From the NCBI GenBank assembly GCA_942492445.1, contig CALOEW010000015.1, forward strand, positions 1-19,410: 19,410 nucleotides of DNA, in the 5' to 3' direction. Shown in pieces: positions 8,123 to 15,848 of this stretch. Position numbers and translations under genes: made by a program. Source of the stretch: NORP240 sp942492445 (GTDB lineage: Bacteria; Pseudomonadota; Gammaproteobacteria; Pseudomonadales; Pseudohongiellaceae). A model generated the notes under the pieces. It was not told the DNA's origin. It saw nothing but the letters and a program-made list of their open reading frames with translations, and did not search any database. Each line of letters starts with the position of its first letter. Positions within the stretch are counted from its first letter, which is position 1.

Positions 8123-9265
8123 ATGGGACACAGATGCATTGCCAGTTTCAGACTGGCCCTGGCCACGCCGCTGCTTGCCGGCGCTCTCGCGGGCACCCCG
8201 ACCTTCGCCCAGCAGGGTAACCTGGTCTCTGGCCAGGGAATCCCCAATCCCAATCCGGTGGTTCACAAACAGTGGGCGGAATTGCCCGCGGGCAGGCAAT
8301 GGGGTTCCACAGCGGGGATTGATATCGACCCGACCGACGGACACGTGTGGGGCTACGAACGCTGCGGTGCCGGCAGTTTCGGCAGTGGTGTTCCGGTAAA
8401 TTGCGATTCGAACCCGGTCGATCCCATTTTCAAGTTCAACCGGCACACCGGTGAAGTCATGGCCAACTTCGGCGGCGGAATCATGGTAACGCCTCATGGT
8501 ATCCATGTGGATCACGAGGGGAATGTCTGGGTGACCGATTTCGCCGTCAACGAAGCCGGTACCAAAGGGCACCAGGTGCACAAATTCAGCCCGGACGGCA
8601 CGTTGTTGATGAGCCTTGGAATGCGCGGCAAGGCGGGCAACGACAGCCTGCATTTCAATCAGCCGAACGACGTCATAGTGGCGCCTGACGGCAGCATTTT
8701 CGTCGCCGACGGCCACAACGGCCAGAATATGCTCACCGAAGCTGAAGTGGAGGCTGGTCGGGCAGCAGAACAGACCGCCCGGATCATGAAATTTTCCCCT
8801 AATGGCACGTTCATCAGGGAATGGGGGCGACTGGGTGCCCGCCACGGGGAGTTTCGAACGCCCCATGCGTTGGAATTCGATCTCCACGGCCGCCTGCGGG
8901 TGACTGATCGGGGCAACCACCGCATCGAAATTTTTGATCAGGACGGCAACTACCTGGACTCCCGCTACGCGTACGGTCGGGTCAGCGGTATTTTCATTAC
9001 CGAAGACGACATGGTGTATGCGATCGATTCCGAATCCAGCCTGTACCGGCACCAGCCATGGAGCACCGGCATCCGCATCGGCCCCGTGGATGAAGATCGT
9101 ATTGTCGGATTTATCCCGCCCCATGAAGCCGCGTCTCGTCCTTACCTGGGGACGGCCGGCGAAGGTGTGGCAGTGGACGCAGACGGAAACGTATTCGCTG
9201 CTGAGGGCCCTGGTTCTCTGGCAACTGCCGGTGCCGCCTTCACCAAGTATTCCAAGCGCTACTGA
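8123..9265 (+). CDS. Secreted NHL-repeat six-bladed beta-propeller protein (peptidylglycine amidating-lyase-like)
   Basis: A 380-residue exported protein. ATG 8123 has AGGAG 7 nt upstream and begins a Sec signal peptide (hydrophobic core LALATPLLAGALAG, probable cleavage TFA|QQG near residue 29). The mature protein is a run of NHL blades: 'TPHGIHVDHEGNVWVTD', 'FNQPNDVIVAPDGSIFVADG', 'FRTPHALEFDLHGRLRVTD' followed by 'RGNHRIEIFDQDG', and 'GEGVAVDADGNVFAAEG'. This arrangement resembles the alpha-hydroxyglycine lyase (PAL) domain of peptide-amidating enzymes, but bacterial members are mostly uncharacterised and the enzyme activity is only a possibility. The frame extends upstream to 7910, but that region overlaps the lipoprotein gene and lacks a signal peptide. 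It is probably a separate transcription unit, since 157 nt separate it from the previous gene. Confidence 0.85.
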   Translation: MGHRCIASFRLALATPLLAGALAGTPTFAQQGNLVSGQGIPNPNPVVHKQWAELPAGRQWGSTAGIDIDPTDGHVWGYERCGAGSFGSGVPVNCDSNPVDPIFKFNRHTGEVMANFGGGIMVTPHGIHVDHEGNVWVTDFAVNEAGTKGHQVHKFSPDGTLLMSLGMRGKAGNDSLHFNQPNDVIVAPDGSIFVADGHNGQNMLTEAEVEAGRAAEQTARIMKFSPNGTFIREWGRLGARHGEFRTPHALEFDLHGRLRVTDRGNHRIEIFDQDGNYLDSRYAYGRVSGIFITEDDMVYAIDSESSLYRHQPWSTGIRIGPVDEDRIVGFIPPHEAASRPYLGTAGEGVAVDADGNVFAAEGPGSLATAGAAFTKYSKRY

Positions 9266-9284
9266 TCGGGCGGAATCCTGACCA

Positions 9285-9320
9285 GGCCCGGGCTGATCGT
9301 GGTAGCGGTCTTCCCGGGCC
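9285..9320. repeat. 8-bp perfect inverted repeat (possible hairpin) after the NHL gene
   Basis: GGCCCGGG at 9285-9292 and CCCGGGCC at 9313-9320 form a very GC-rich stem with a 20-nt loop, starting 20 nt after the NHL gene stop and before the SRP RNA promoter. There is no T-run after it, so it may slow or protect the 3' end of the upstream mRNA rather than terminate by itself. Confidence 0.4.
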
Positions 9321-9377
9321 GGCCCTTGAAAATCTCACGCAATCCAGAGAATGCATCGCTGCATGGCCGCCAGGCTG

Positions 9378-9386
9378 TGATATCAT
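9378..9386 (+). promoter_or_regulatory. Extended -10 promoter of the SRP RNA
   Basis: TGATATCAT is an extended -10 element (TG-n-TATCAT) ending 7 nt before the 5' base of the SRP RNA, the expected distance. No good -35 hexamer is visible 17 nt upstream (the region reads GCTGCA), which fits an extended -10 promoter. Confidence 0.55.
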
Positions 9387-9393
9387 GCTCCAC

Positions 9394-9505
9394 GGTAGCT
9401 TTTGTCGGTCCCCTCGCAATGGGAGGTTACGAACCCCGCCAGGCCCGGAAGGGAGCAACGGTAGTAGCCAACTCATGTGCCGGGGTGTGGCTGGCAAGGG
9501 CTACC
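9394..9505 (+). ncRNA. ffs: 4.5S signal recognition particle RNA (bacterial small SRP RNA)
   Basis: About 112 nt. It contains the near-universal SRP apical hairpin core, CAGGCCCGGAAGGGAGCA at about 9440-9457, whose tetraloop and asymmetric internal loops bind the Ffh M-domain. The 3' strand TGTGCCGGGGTGTGGCTGGC matches the E. coli 'GUGUGCCGGGAUGUAGCUGGCAGGG' region. The ends pair: GGTAGC (9394-9399) with GCTACC (9500-9505). The RNA joins Ffh and FtsY in co-translational targeting of membrane proteins. It lies directly upstream of dnaX, as in Pseudomonas-like genomes. The exact ends are set from the closing helix. Confidence 0.95.
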
Positions 9506-9597
9506 ACCAGTTTCAGACTCGCTTTTCGAACGCGATGCCAGTCAACGAATAACTTCAGGCGGACACCGCAGACCAGCAACGGTGAATTAGCAACGGG

Positions 9598-10809
9598 ATG
9601 ACATATCAGGTACTTGCCCGCAAATGGCGGCCCGGCACATTCAGCGACCTGGTGGGGCAGACCCATGTTCTGAAACCCTTGATCCATGCGCTGGATAATC
9701 AGCGCCTCCACCACGCCTATCTGTTTACCGGAACCCGGGGAGTGGGGAAGACCACACTGGCACGAATTCTGGCCCGATGTCTGAACTGCGAAAACGGAAT
9801 CAGCGCCAGACCCTGTGGCAGTTGCGAGGCCTGTCGGGAAATTTCGGAAGGGCGTTTTATCGATCTCATTGAAGTGGATGCAGCATCCCGGACCAAGGTC
9901 GAGGACACTCGCGAAATGCTGGAAAACGTGCAGTACGCACCGTCACGGGGGCGCTTCAAGATTTACCTGATCGACGAAGTGCATATGTTGTCCGCGCACA
10001 GTTTCAATGCCTTGTTAAAAACACTTGAAGAACCGCCGCCGCACGTCAAATTCCTGTTGGCAACAACCGATCCGCAGAAGCTGCCGGTAACCATCCTTTC
10101 CCGCTGCCTTCAGTTCAATTTGAAAAATCTCAGTGCTCAGCAGATTGAAAAATACCTGGAAGACATTCTGGCGCGGGAGCAAATCAACTTCGAGGAGGCC
10201 GCATTGTGGCAACTGGCCAGCGCAGCCGCCGGCAGTATGCGGGACGCACTGACCTTGCTGGATCAGGCAATCTCCTTCTGCGAGGGCGAGGTCATCGCCA
10301 CCGGTGTCAGCGACATGCTGGGAATTCCTGAACAGAGTGTGGTCTGGCAATTGCTGGAGCATCTGGCGGAAAAGGACGCGTCCGACCTGATGCAGTCGGT
10401 GCAGCAATTGGCGGAACGGACTCCTGATTTTCAACAGGTTCTGGAAGCCATGCTGCTTATCTTGCACCGGCTGGCTATTGCCCAGGTGTTGCCCGATGCC
10501 ATCGACAACAGCTTTGGTGACCGGGACCAGGTTCGGGACTTCGCCGGAAAATTCAGCCCCGAAGATATTCAGCTGTTCTATCAGATTGCCCTGAAGGGTA
10601 GGGCGGATCTGGGCCTGGCGCTTGATGGCCGTGCCATGTTTGAAATGCTTCTGATCCGCATGCTGGTCTTTGCTCCCGAGGGCGTGCCGACGCTGCCGGG
10701 GCACAGGGCGGCGGGTTCCGGTCCGAGCCCGCCAGCCGCTGGGGAGCAGACCAGAGTTGTCAGCATCGAGCCGGAGCCGGGGTCCGGCAAGCAAAAAAAA
10801 AGCCCCTGA
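9598..10809 (+). CDS. dnaX: DNA polymerase III gamma subunit (dnaX, zero-frame short product)
   Basis: Reading straight through without a frameshift, translation stops at TGA 10807-10809, three codons after the A-run. This gives a 403-residue gamma protein ending KQKKSP. It keeps the ATPase and oligomerisation domains I-III that build the clamp loader and lacks the helicase- and polymerase-binding domains IV-V. The E. coli gamma protein (431 residues) is made in the same way. The opening 'MTYQVLARKWRP' is almost identical to E. coli DnaX and supports ATG 9598. Confidence 0.88.
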   Translation: MTYQVLARKWRPGTFSDLVGQTHVLKPLIHALDNQRLHHAYLFTGTRGVGKTTLARILARCLNCENGISARPCGSCEACREISEGRFIDLIEVDAASRTKVEDTREMLENVQYAPSRGRFKIYLIDEVHMLSAHSFNALLKTLEEPPPHVKFLLATTDPQKLPVTILSRCLQFNLKNLSAQQIEKYLEDILAREQINFEEAALWQLASAAAGSMRDALTLLDQAISFCEGEVIATGVSDMLGIPEQSVVWQLLEHLAEKDASDLMQSVQQLAERTPDFQQVLEAMLLILHRLAIAQVLPDAIDNSFGDRDQVRDFAGKFSPEDIQLFYQIALKGRADLGLALDGRAMFEMLLIRMLVFAPEGVPTLPGHRAAGSGPSPPAAGEQTRVVSIEPEPGSGKQKKSP

Positions 10810-11384
10810 AAAGTTCAATTGACCGCAATGACGAACGGGCTACGGCCGGACAGGCGGTCGGGTCACAGGTCAATACCGGCTCAGAACCCCGGTACGCAGC
10901 AGGACCCGGTAGTGACAGTGACAGCAACGGAGTGGTCAATGCCGCCGATTCAGACGCCATTGCAGTGCCGCTTCCCGTCGAGCCCGCAGCGATCGATAAC
11001 AGCAACTGGCATGCCCTTTACAGGCAACTCGATCCTGGCGGCATAACCGGAAATATCATGGCTCACTGTGTCATCGAAGGGGCCGCTGCACATTATCTTC
11101 AACTGTGCCTGGATCGTGCCCAGAGTGCGGTCTTCAGTGAAGAGCACCGAATCCGTATCGAACAGTTGCTGGCTGCCTATTTTCAGCTTCCCCTGGAGCT
11201 GACTATCGACATCGGGGAACCAGCCTGTGAATCCCCCGCAGCGCGAAGTAAGCGGCAGAAACGGGAGCGGCTGGAACAGCTTCGCAATGGGTTTGAGCAG
11301 GACGATAATGTCAAGAAGCTGGTAGAAACATTCTCCGGTGAAATCCTGAAAGAGTCGATTTCACCTGTTCGACAACGAGGTTAA
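9598..11384 (+). CDS. dnaX: DNA polymerase III tau subunit (dnaX, full-length product via -1 frameshift)
   Basis: Tau is the clamp-loader ATPase that also couples the two polymerase cores and the DnaB helicase. The shared N-terminus (residues 1-401) has Walker A GTRGVGKT (45-52), zinc cysteines C64, C73, C76 and C79, Walker B 'LIDEVHML' (DE at 126-127), the SRC motif (168-170) and sensor 2 'GSMRDALTLLDQA'. After the A9 run at 10793-10801 the -1 frame continues for 194 codons to TGA/TAA at 11384. It encodes a charged linker and then a recognisable tau domain V ('NWHALYRQLDPGG', 'AAHYLQLCLDRAQSAVF', 'DDNVKKLVETFSGEILKESISP'). Expected length is about 595 residues (E. coli tau 643). It ends 4 nt before ybaB. 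Confidence 0.9.
10776..10859 (+). promoter_or_regulatory. dnaX recoding signal (A9 slippery run with flanking stems)
   Basis: Nine consecutive A residues (10793-10801) contain the in-frame heptamer A-AAA-AAA (10794-10800), where two lysyl-tRNAs can slip back one base. The zero-frame stop is 6 nt later. A GC-rich stem, GCCGG-GGT-CCGGC (10776-10788), lies directly 5' of the run. Downstream, GACCGC (10821-10826) can pair with GCGGTC (10854-10859), enclosing an inner GGC/GCC pair, and AGCCC (10801-10805) can pair with GGGCT (10837-10841). E. coli dnaX uses A-AAA-AAG plus a 3' stem-loop; Thermus uses transcriptional slippage on an A9 run. Either mechanism is possible here. Confidence 0.8.
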
Positions 11385-11388
11385 CAAC

Positions 11389-11709
11389 GTGACAGATCTT
11401 AACGAATTGATGAAACAGGCAAAGGAAATGCAGGAACACATGAAAAAGGCTCAGGAAGAGGCCTTGAGTCGGGTAGCGGAGGGTGAGTCCGGCGCGGGCA
11501 TGGTGAAGGTGATGATGAACGGCCGACACGACGTGAAAGAAATCAGGCTTGCCGACGAATTGTTGAGCGAAGACAAGGCGATAATTGAAGATCTCATCGC
11601 GGCCGCGGTGAACGACGCGGTACGCAAAATTGAGGAACAGAACAAGGATGCACTTTCAAGCATGGCTTCCGGATTCAAGTTGCCGGAAGGCTTCAAGTTT
11701 CCCTTTTAA
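11389..11709 (+). CDS. ybaB: YbaB/EbfC family nucleoid-associated protein
   Basis: A 106-residue DNA-binding nucleoid protein of the YbaB/EbfC family, which forms dimers with tweezer-like helices. The N-terminal helix 'LNELMKQAKEMQEHMKKAQEE' and the strands 'VKVMMNGRHDVKEIRLAD', followed by 'DLIAAAVNDAVRKIEEQ', are typical. The length equals the usual 105-110. The GTG start at 11389 is preceded by a GAGG about 8 nt upstream and comes 4 nt after the tau stop. Placement between dnaX and recR is conserved across proteobacteria; a role linked to recombination or replication is suggested by that neighbourhood but is not proven. Confidence 0.93.
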   Translation: MTDLNELMKQAKEMQEHMKKAQEEALSRVAEGESGAGMVKVMMNGRHDVKEIRLADELLSEDKAIIEDLIAAAVNDAVRKIEEQNKDALSSMASGFKLPEGFKFPF

Positions 11710-11732
11710 ACCTTTCTCAGGTAATTGTAGGC

Positions 11733-12338
11733 ATGTTGTCGAGCCCACTCATTGAACAATTGATCGAGGCGTTTCGTTGTCTCCCCGGGGTAGGGCCCAA
11801 GACTGCCCAGCGTATGGCCCTGTACCTGCTGGAAAGAAATCCGGACGGAGGCAGGAATTTGAGTGAAGCCTTGCTGAGGGCTATTGAAAATGTGGGGAAA
11901 TGCAGCAGGTGTCGCACTTTGACGGAACTGGAAGTCTGCAAAATTTGCAGCAGCGCGTCACGTAACCGCAAAGTGTGTTGTGTAGTGGAGTCGCCAGCCG
12001 ATATCTTTGCCCTGGAACAAACCGGAACCTTTCGGGGTGTCTATTTCGTGCTTATGGGGCACCTGTCTCCTATCGACGGTATTGGTCCGGAACAACTTGG
12101 AATTGACGATTTTCTCAACCTGATCGACGACAATGGCACCGAAGAGGTGATTATTGCCTGCAATCCGACCGTCGAAGGAGAGGCCACGGCCTACTTTATT
12201 GCGGAGCAGCTACGTGGCAGAAACCTGGTAGTTTCACGGATCGCCCACGGCGTTCCGGTGGGTGGCGAGCTTGAATACATTGACGGTGGAACTCTCAGCC
12301 ATGCCCTGAGCGGCAGACAACCCATGGACTTATCCTGA
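11733..12338 (+). CDS. recR: Recombination mediator protein RecR
   Basis: 201 residues, the normal length. RecR works with RecF and RecO to load RecA onto SSB-coated gapped DNA. Visible parts in order are a helix-hairpin-helix region at about 10-40 ('FRCLPGVGPKTAQRMALYLL'), the zinc finger with C57, C60, C69 and C72 ('CSRC' and 'CKIC'), and the Toprim domain from about 81 ('VVESPADIFALEQTGTFRGV', 'LMGHLSPIDGIGPEQLGI'). The C-terminal 'RIAHGVPVGGELEYIDGGTL' is the family signature. ATG 11733 lies 23 nt after ybaB; the upstream ribosome binding site is weak (TAGG close to the start), so coupling to ybaB translation is likely. Confidence 0.96.
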   Translation: MLSSPLIEQLIEAFRCLPGVGPKTAQRMALYLLERNPDGGRNLSEALLRAIENVGKCSRCRTLTELEVCKICSSASRNRKVCCVVESPADIFALEQTGTFRGVYFVLMGHLSPIDGIGPEQLGIDDFLNLIDDNGTEEVIIACNPTVEGEATAYFIAEQLRGRNLVVSRIAHGVPVGGELEYIDGGTLSHALSGRQPMDLS

Positions 12339-12342
12339 GCAA

Positions 12343-13512
12343 ATGACCGACAAGACGATTCAACTCCGCACTTCCTACCTGGACAGCAACGAAGCACTGG
12401 AGCGGGCTTGCACAGAATTCGCCGCCACAGAGGTGCTGGGTTTCGACTCCGAGTTCGTACGCACCAACACCTATTTCCCCAAACCGGGGCTGTTCCAGCT
12501 CAGCGATGGCGGGCAGGTCTGCCTTGTTGATCCGCTGGCAATCGACGGCTGGGAGAGTTTTAGACGCCTGCTCAGACGGGAGTCGCTCACTTGGATCATA
12601 CACTCCAGCAGTGAAGACCTGGGGTTACTGCGCAGTTGCCTTGGGGTACTTCCGGCCCGGTTGTACGATACCCAGCGCGCCGCTGCCTTTGCCGGGCTCG
12701 GATACAGCGTCAGTTACCAGTCCCTGGTCAAGTCTGAGCTCGGCATCGAGGTCCCCAAGGAGGAGACCCGCTCCGACTGGTTGCGGCGGCCCCTGAGTGA
12801 AACCCAGCTCGATTATGCGGCGCTGGACGTGGAATACCTGGTGGAGCTTAAACATCTGCTGACTGAAAAAATGCGACAGCGGCATATGCTGGAGTGGTTC
12901 GAATCCGATTGCCGCGACTTGTTGGTCAATGTGCCCGATGAGGGGGATGAGTTGAACTGGGAAAGAGCCTACCAGGCCATCAGTTCGGCCTGGCAACTGG
13001 ATGAACCGGCGCTCAGGCTACTGCAGAAGCTCGCTTACTGGCGGGAGCGCGAAGCCCGGCGGAGGAACAAACCCAAAAACTGGATTGTCAAGGACGCCGA
13101 GATACTGGCTCTTGCCGGCAGCCTGCCGAATCAGGGGCCGGTCGACGAAGCCGATATCCGTCGGTCCGGGGTATTCTCAGCCCGTTTTGCCGATCGGGAA
13201 GCGCAGAAAATTAGTCGCTTTCTGGGCCAGGAACTGGTGTTCAACGAACCGGCCAACCCGGCCGGGGTCAACCGGCCACTGGGTGGGCAAGCCCGAAGGC
13301 AACTCAAGGCCTTTCAGAAGCTGGGCCGTGAACAGGCGGAAAAAATAGGTATAAGCCCGGAGCTGCTGTCCCGAAGACGGCTGTGGGTTGAGGTGCTGGA
13401 AAACATTGCACGCGGCCGACAGAATATCTGGCCTGCAGGACTGGACAACTGGCGCCGTGAGTTATTGGAGCCCGGTGTCAAGGCTATCCTTGCCGCCAAT
13501 GGCTCCAATTGA
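12343..13512 (+). CDS. rnd: Ribonuclease D
   Basis: A 389-residue 3'-5' exoribonuclease that trims tRNA precursors and other small RNAs. It is a DEDDy exonuclease with all five active-site residues visible: D35 and E37 in 'GFDSEF', D92 in 'HSSSEDL', and Y158 and D162 in 'LDYAALDVEYL'. An HRDC domain (about 205-290, 'WERAYQAISSAWQLDEPALR' with 'AYWREREARRRNKP') and a second helical C-terminal region follow, as in E. coli RNase D (375 residues). ATG 12343 lies 4 nt after the recR stop. The recR-rnd order is common in Pseudomonas-type gammaproteobacteria. Confidence 0.93.
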   Translation: MTDKTIQLRTSYLDSNEALERACTEFAATEVLGFDSEFVRTNTYFPKPGLFQLSDGGQVCLVDPLAIDGWESFRRLLRRESLTWIIHSSSEDLGLLRSCLGVLPARLYDTQRAAAFAGLGYSVSYQSLVKSELGIEVPKEETRSDWLRRPLSETQLDYAALDVEYLVELKHLLTEKMRQRHMLEWFESDCRDLLVNVPDEGDELNWERAYQAISSAWQLDEPALRLLQKLAYWREREARRRNKPKNWIVKDAEILALAGSLPNQGPVDEADIRRSGVFSARFADREAQKISRFLGQELVFNEPANPAGVNRPLGGQARRQLKAFQKLGREQAEKIGISPELLSRRRLWVEVLENIARGRQNIWPAGLDNWRRELLEPGVKAILAANGSN

Positions 13513-13529
13513 GAGGGCAGACCGACCCC

Positions 13530-13979
13530 GTGAGCAAGTCACCTTTCTGGGAGAAGCCGCTGCAAAATCTGAACGACGCGGAGTGGGAACAGCTCTGCGA
13601 CGGTTGTGGGCGCTGTTGTCTGAAGAAGCTCTGGGATGCGGAAAGTGATGATATCGCTTACACCCGTGTTATCTGCCGCCACTTTGACGAGCGCTCCAGC
13701 CGTTGCGGATGCTATGCAAACCGCACCGAGAAGGTGCCGGACTGTTTGCGCTTACGTGAGCATGACATAGGCAGGTTACACTGGATTCCGGATACCTGCG
13801 CCTACAAATTGAGACATGAGGGGAAGCCACTGTATGACTGGCATCCCCTGATTGCAGGCTCCAGAAAGAAGATGGAACAAGCTGGTATCGCTGTGGCGGG
13901 CAGGGTGCTCGGGGAAGACTATGTCCATGAAGAGGGACTGGAAGAGCACGTGATCAACTGGGTGACTGCGGATGGTTGA
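13530..13979 (+). CDS. ycgN: YcgN family (UPF0260) cysteine-cluster protein
   Basis: About 149 residues from the GTG at 13530. A TTG at 13509 overlapping the rnd stop would add seven residues; neither has an ideal ribosome binding site. It belongs to the CxxCxxCC (YkgJ/YcgN-like) putative metal-binding family. The cluster reads 'LCDGCGRCCLKKL', with further conserved cysteines in 'VICRHFD', 'RCGCYANR', 'VPDCLRL' and 'DTCAYKL', then 'WHPLIAGS'. This aligns closely with E. coli YcgN as I remember it. The biochemical role is unknown. In many gammaproteobacteria ycgL lies between rnd and ycgN; here it is missing. It overlaps the next gene by 8 nt. Confidence 0.9.
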   Translation: MSKSPFWEKPLQNLNDAEWEQLCDGCGRCCLKKLWDAESDDIAYTRVICRHFDERSSRCGCYANRTEKVPDCLRLREHDIGRLHWIPDTCAYKLRHEGKPLYDWHPLIAGSRKKMEQAGIAVAGRVLGEDYVHEEGLEEHVINWVTADG

Positions 13980-14304
13980 CGAGACTAACTACTGGATTGC
14001 CTGGGCCGTTTACCTGGGGGCCGCCTGCCTGTTCCTGCTGGCATTCTGGCGAATCACCAGATTCAGGCAGCGACGGGCGCTGGCAGCCTGCCTTCGCGCT
14101 TTCATTCTGGCAATCGTCCTTACCCCCTGGTATGTCAGTGACACCGGGTCGGCGATAGCTCCCGCGCTTATCATTGTGCTGATGGACGCTATTACCATCA
14201 GTGGCGAGGCGGCAGTCCGGGCTTTCGTGCCACTGTTCCTTTCAGTAATCCTGGCATTGGTCGTGGCCGGCGTGTGGTTGTTGATCCGGCGCGGCAGGGG
14301 GTAG
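13972..14304 (+). CDS. Small integral membrane protein of unknown function
   Basis: 110 residues, mostly hydrophobic. Four membrane segments are likely: about 8-25 (WIAWAVYLGAACLFLLAF), 39-53 (ACLRAFILAIVLTPW), 62-77 (AIAPALIIVLMDAITI) and 84-104 (FVPLFLSVILALVVAGVWLL), ending in RRGRG. Arg/Lys-rich loops (RITRFRQRRA) follow the first helix. ATG 13972 overlaps the ycgN stop by 8 nt, so the two are co-translated. I recognise no named family; similar short unnamed membrane proteins do occur after ycgN in related bacteria. It is the last complete gene of the gammaproteobacterial stretch. Confidence 0.75.
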   Translation: MVDETNYWIAWAVYLGAACLFLLAFWRITRFRQRRALAACLRAFILAIVLTPWYVSDTGSAIAPALIIVLMDAITISGEAAVRAFVPLFLSVILALVVAGVWLLIRRGRG

Positions 14305-14424
14305 GGCCAGCCCGGCCGGGGCTCCTGGGTCGCCGATTCCGGCGTCTCTCCCAACCTGCAGCTTGCCTGTATATTTTCCCCCCTGCTGGTTAAAATACGA
14401 CGTCGTTCGCGGTTGGGAACGGGA

Positions 14425-14445
14425 CGACGCATCCGGGGCTGGTGT
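14425..14445. other. Probable junction: gammaproteobacterial DNA to phage-like DNA
   Basis: Between the membrane-protein stop (14304) and the phage-like ORF the base composition and codon choice change from GC-rich to visibly AT-richer, T-ending codons. The phage-like frame opens after a stop at 14391, so the join lies between 14394 and about 14445. I place it near GCATC (14429-14433), which recurs at the other junction (15957-15961); 7 of 8 bases match over GACGCATC and GATGCATC. The exact position is not certain. Confidence 0.45.
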
Positions 14446-15845
14446 TAATCTACACAGACCTGATCGAGATGGACGGAATCCTTTACGCTGCCCGTGGTTC
14501 TGGTGCAGACTACAAGTATTCTTCAGATGGTATTACGTGGACTGCGTTTACTGACTCAGATGATAACTTCAGTTACTTTGCTGTTCGTGGGATCAGTTCA
14601 GGGCAGGCTGTTCTCTGGGGTGTGAAGTCTGACGGCTCTATTAAGAACACTACTAACGGGCAGAACTCCGGGGTAGCGTGGTCTTCTGCTGACGCTATTG
14701 GGCACACAAGTGAGACTGTACGTGGTCTGGTTGTTGCCAATGATGACTTGTACATCTATAAGAACGAAGGCATCTACCGTTACACAGGCTCAGCTACTGA
14801 GGATGTGTGGCTTGGTGGAAAGCAGATGCAGCGAACCACCAATGGGTCCGGCCCGTATGTGTGGTTCGACAACAAGGTGTACGCGCCCTACGGCGACCGT
14901 CTTCTTCAGTTTGACCCGACAGATTCTACTGATGTAAACCTGGCGTTTGTTTTTCCGACTGATGCTGGTGAAGCGTGTGATGAGATTAACGGTCAGATTA
15001 CCGCAATCACAGGTGATTCTCAGTGGTTGTACGTTGCACTGAAGAACCACAACGGTGAGACGTATATCCTGAAAGGGAACCCGTACAAAGGTGAATGGCA
15101 TTCGTCTATCTACCTTGGCTCCAATGATTGTAATGCTCTGCTAGTTGGTGGTCCAGGGACAATCCACGACAACAACCCTGCGCTTATGGCTGGATATGGT
15201 ACTGCCGCTAGTTTCTACATTCTCACTCGTGCCGGTATGCGGCCAGAGGATGACAGTAATTACAGGTTTGACACTACATCAAGCGCCATTCTTCTTGGTT
15301 CTTGGAAGTCTGTTGGTGCGCAGGCGTTCCCCAAGTTCTTGAACGCAGGCCGTGTGGTGACTGAGAACACTACTGCGGGTAGGCCGATTGTCTTGAAGTA
15401 CGAAGTTGACTCAGATATTGGTACCCAAACTACACTGGTAACCGCGACATCAGCAGGCAGTACAACTGCCAATGTTTCAGCGGATGTATCCTTCAACCGT
15501 ATTCGTGAAGTTGTTACCATGCAAACTTCAGATAATACTGCATCTCCAGTGGCAATTGGTTTCATCTTCAACACTACACCAAACCCACCACGTAAACGTG
15601 TGTGGTCATTTGAGGTTGTTGTCGGGGATGAACTTGAAGCAAACGGTGGCGTACGTTCACGGTATTCAGGGAAAGACCTTGAAGCCTTCCTGTTCAATAG
15701 TGTGAACCAGCGTGTGACACTGTATGACCGCCGTAACCGTACGTTTACTGTGCGTGTATTGGACATTAGAACGGTACGAGCAACGCCAACAAAGGAGGGG
15801 GATACCGAATCTGTGACTATTAACCTTGCACAGATCGGACAGTAA
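14442..15845 (+). CDS. Phage-like structural protein, probably tail or propeller type; 5' end possibly missing
   Basis: 467 codons from a GTG at 14442; ATG 14466 ('MDGILYAARGS') is a possible internal start. There is no good ribosome binding site, and the true N-terminus may have been lost at the junction. The first 250 residues look like a beta-propeller or sensor-like repeat ('ILYAARGSGADYKYSSDGITW', 'DLYIYKNEGIYRYTG', 'KVYAPYGDRLLQF', 'WLYVALKNHNGETYILKG'). The last ~100 residues ('RVWSFEVVVGDE', 'LEAFLFNSVNQRVTLYDRRN', 'FTVRVLDIRTVRATPTKEGD', ending 'VTINLAQIGQ') recall C-terminal domains of phage tail proteins. No named family is certain. The composition (T-rich third positions) is unlike either flank. 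The next ORF follows after 3 nt, a phage-like packing. Confidence 0.6.
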   Translation: MLIYTDLIEMDGILYAARGSGADYKYSSDGITWTAFTDSDDNFSYFAVRGISSGQAVLWGVKSDGSIKNTTNGQNSGVAWSSADAIGHTSETVRGLVVANDDLYIYKNEGIYRYTGSATEDVWLGGKQMQRTTNGSGPYVWFDNKVYAPYGDRLLQFDPTDSTDVNLAFVFPTDAGEACDEINGQITAITGDSQWLYVALKNHNGETYILKGNPYKGEWHSSIYLGSNDCNALLVGGPGTIHDNNPALMAGYGTAASFYILTRAGMRPEDDSNYRFDTTSSAILLGSWKSVGAQAFPKFLNAGRVVTENTTAGRPIVLKYEVDSDIGTQTTLVTATSAGSTTANVSADVSFNRIREVVTMQTSDNTASPVAIGFIFNTTPNPPRKRVWSFEVVVGDELEANGGVRSRYSGKDLEAFLFNSVNQRVTLYDRRNRTFTVRVLDIRTVRATPTKEGDTESVTINLAQIGQ

Positions 15846-15848
15846 ATT

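Noticed and set aside
7898..9124. Long 408-codon minus-strand frame opposite the NHL gene
   Set aside because: It is the antisense shadow of a GC-rich gene; the plus-strand frame has a signal peptide, a ribosome binding site and NHL motifs.
14363..14554. Short plus-strand frame spanning the first junction
   Set aside because: It has a different frame from the phage-like gene, no ribosome binding site and no recognisable sequence.
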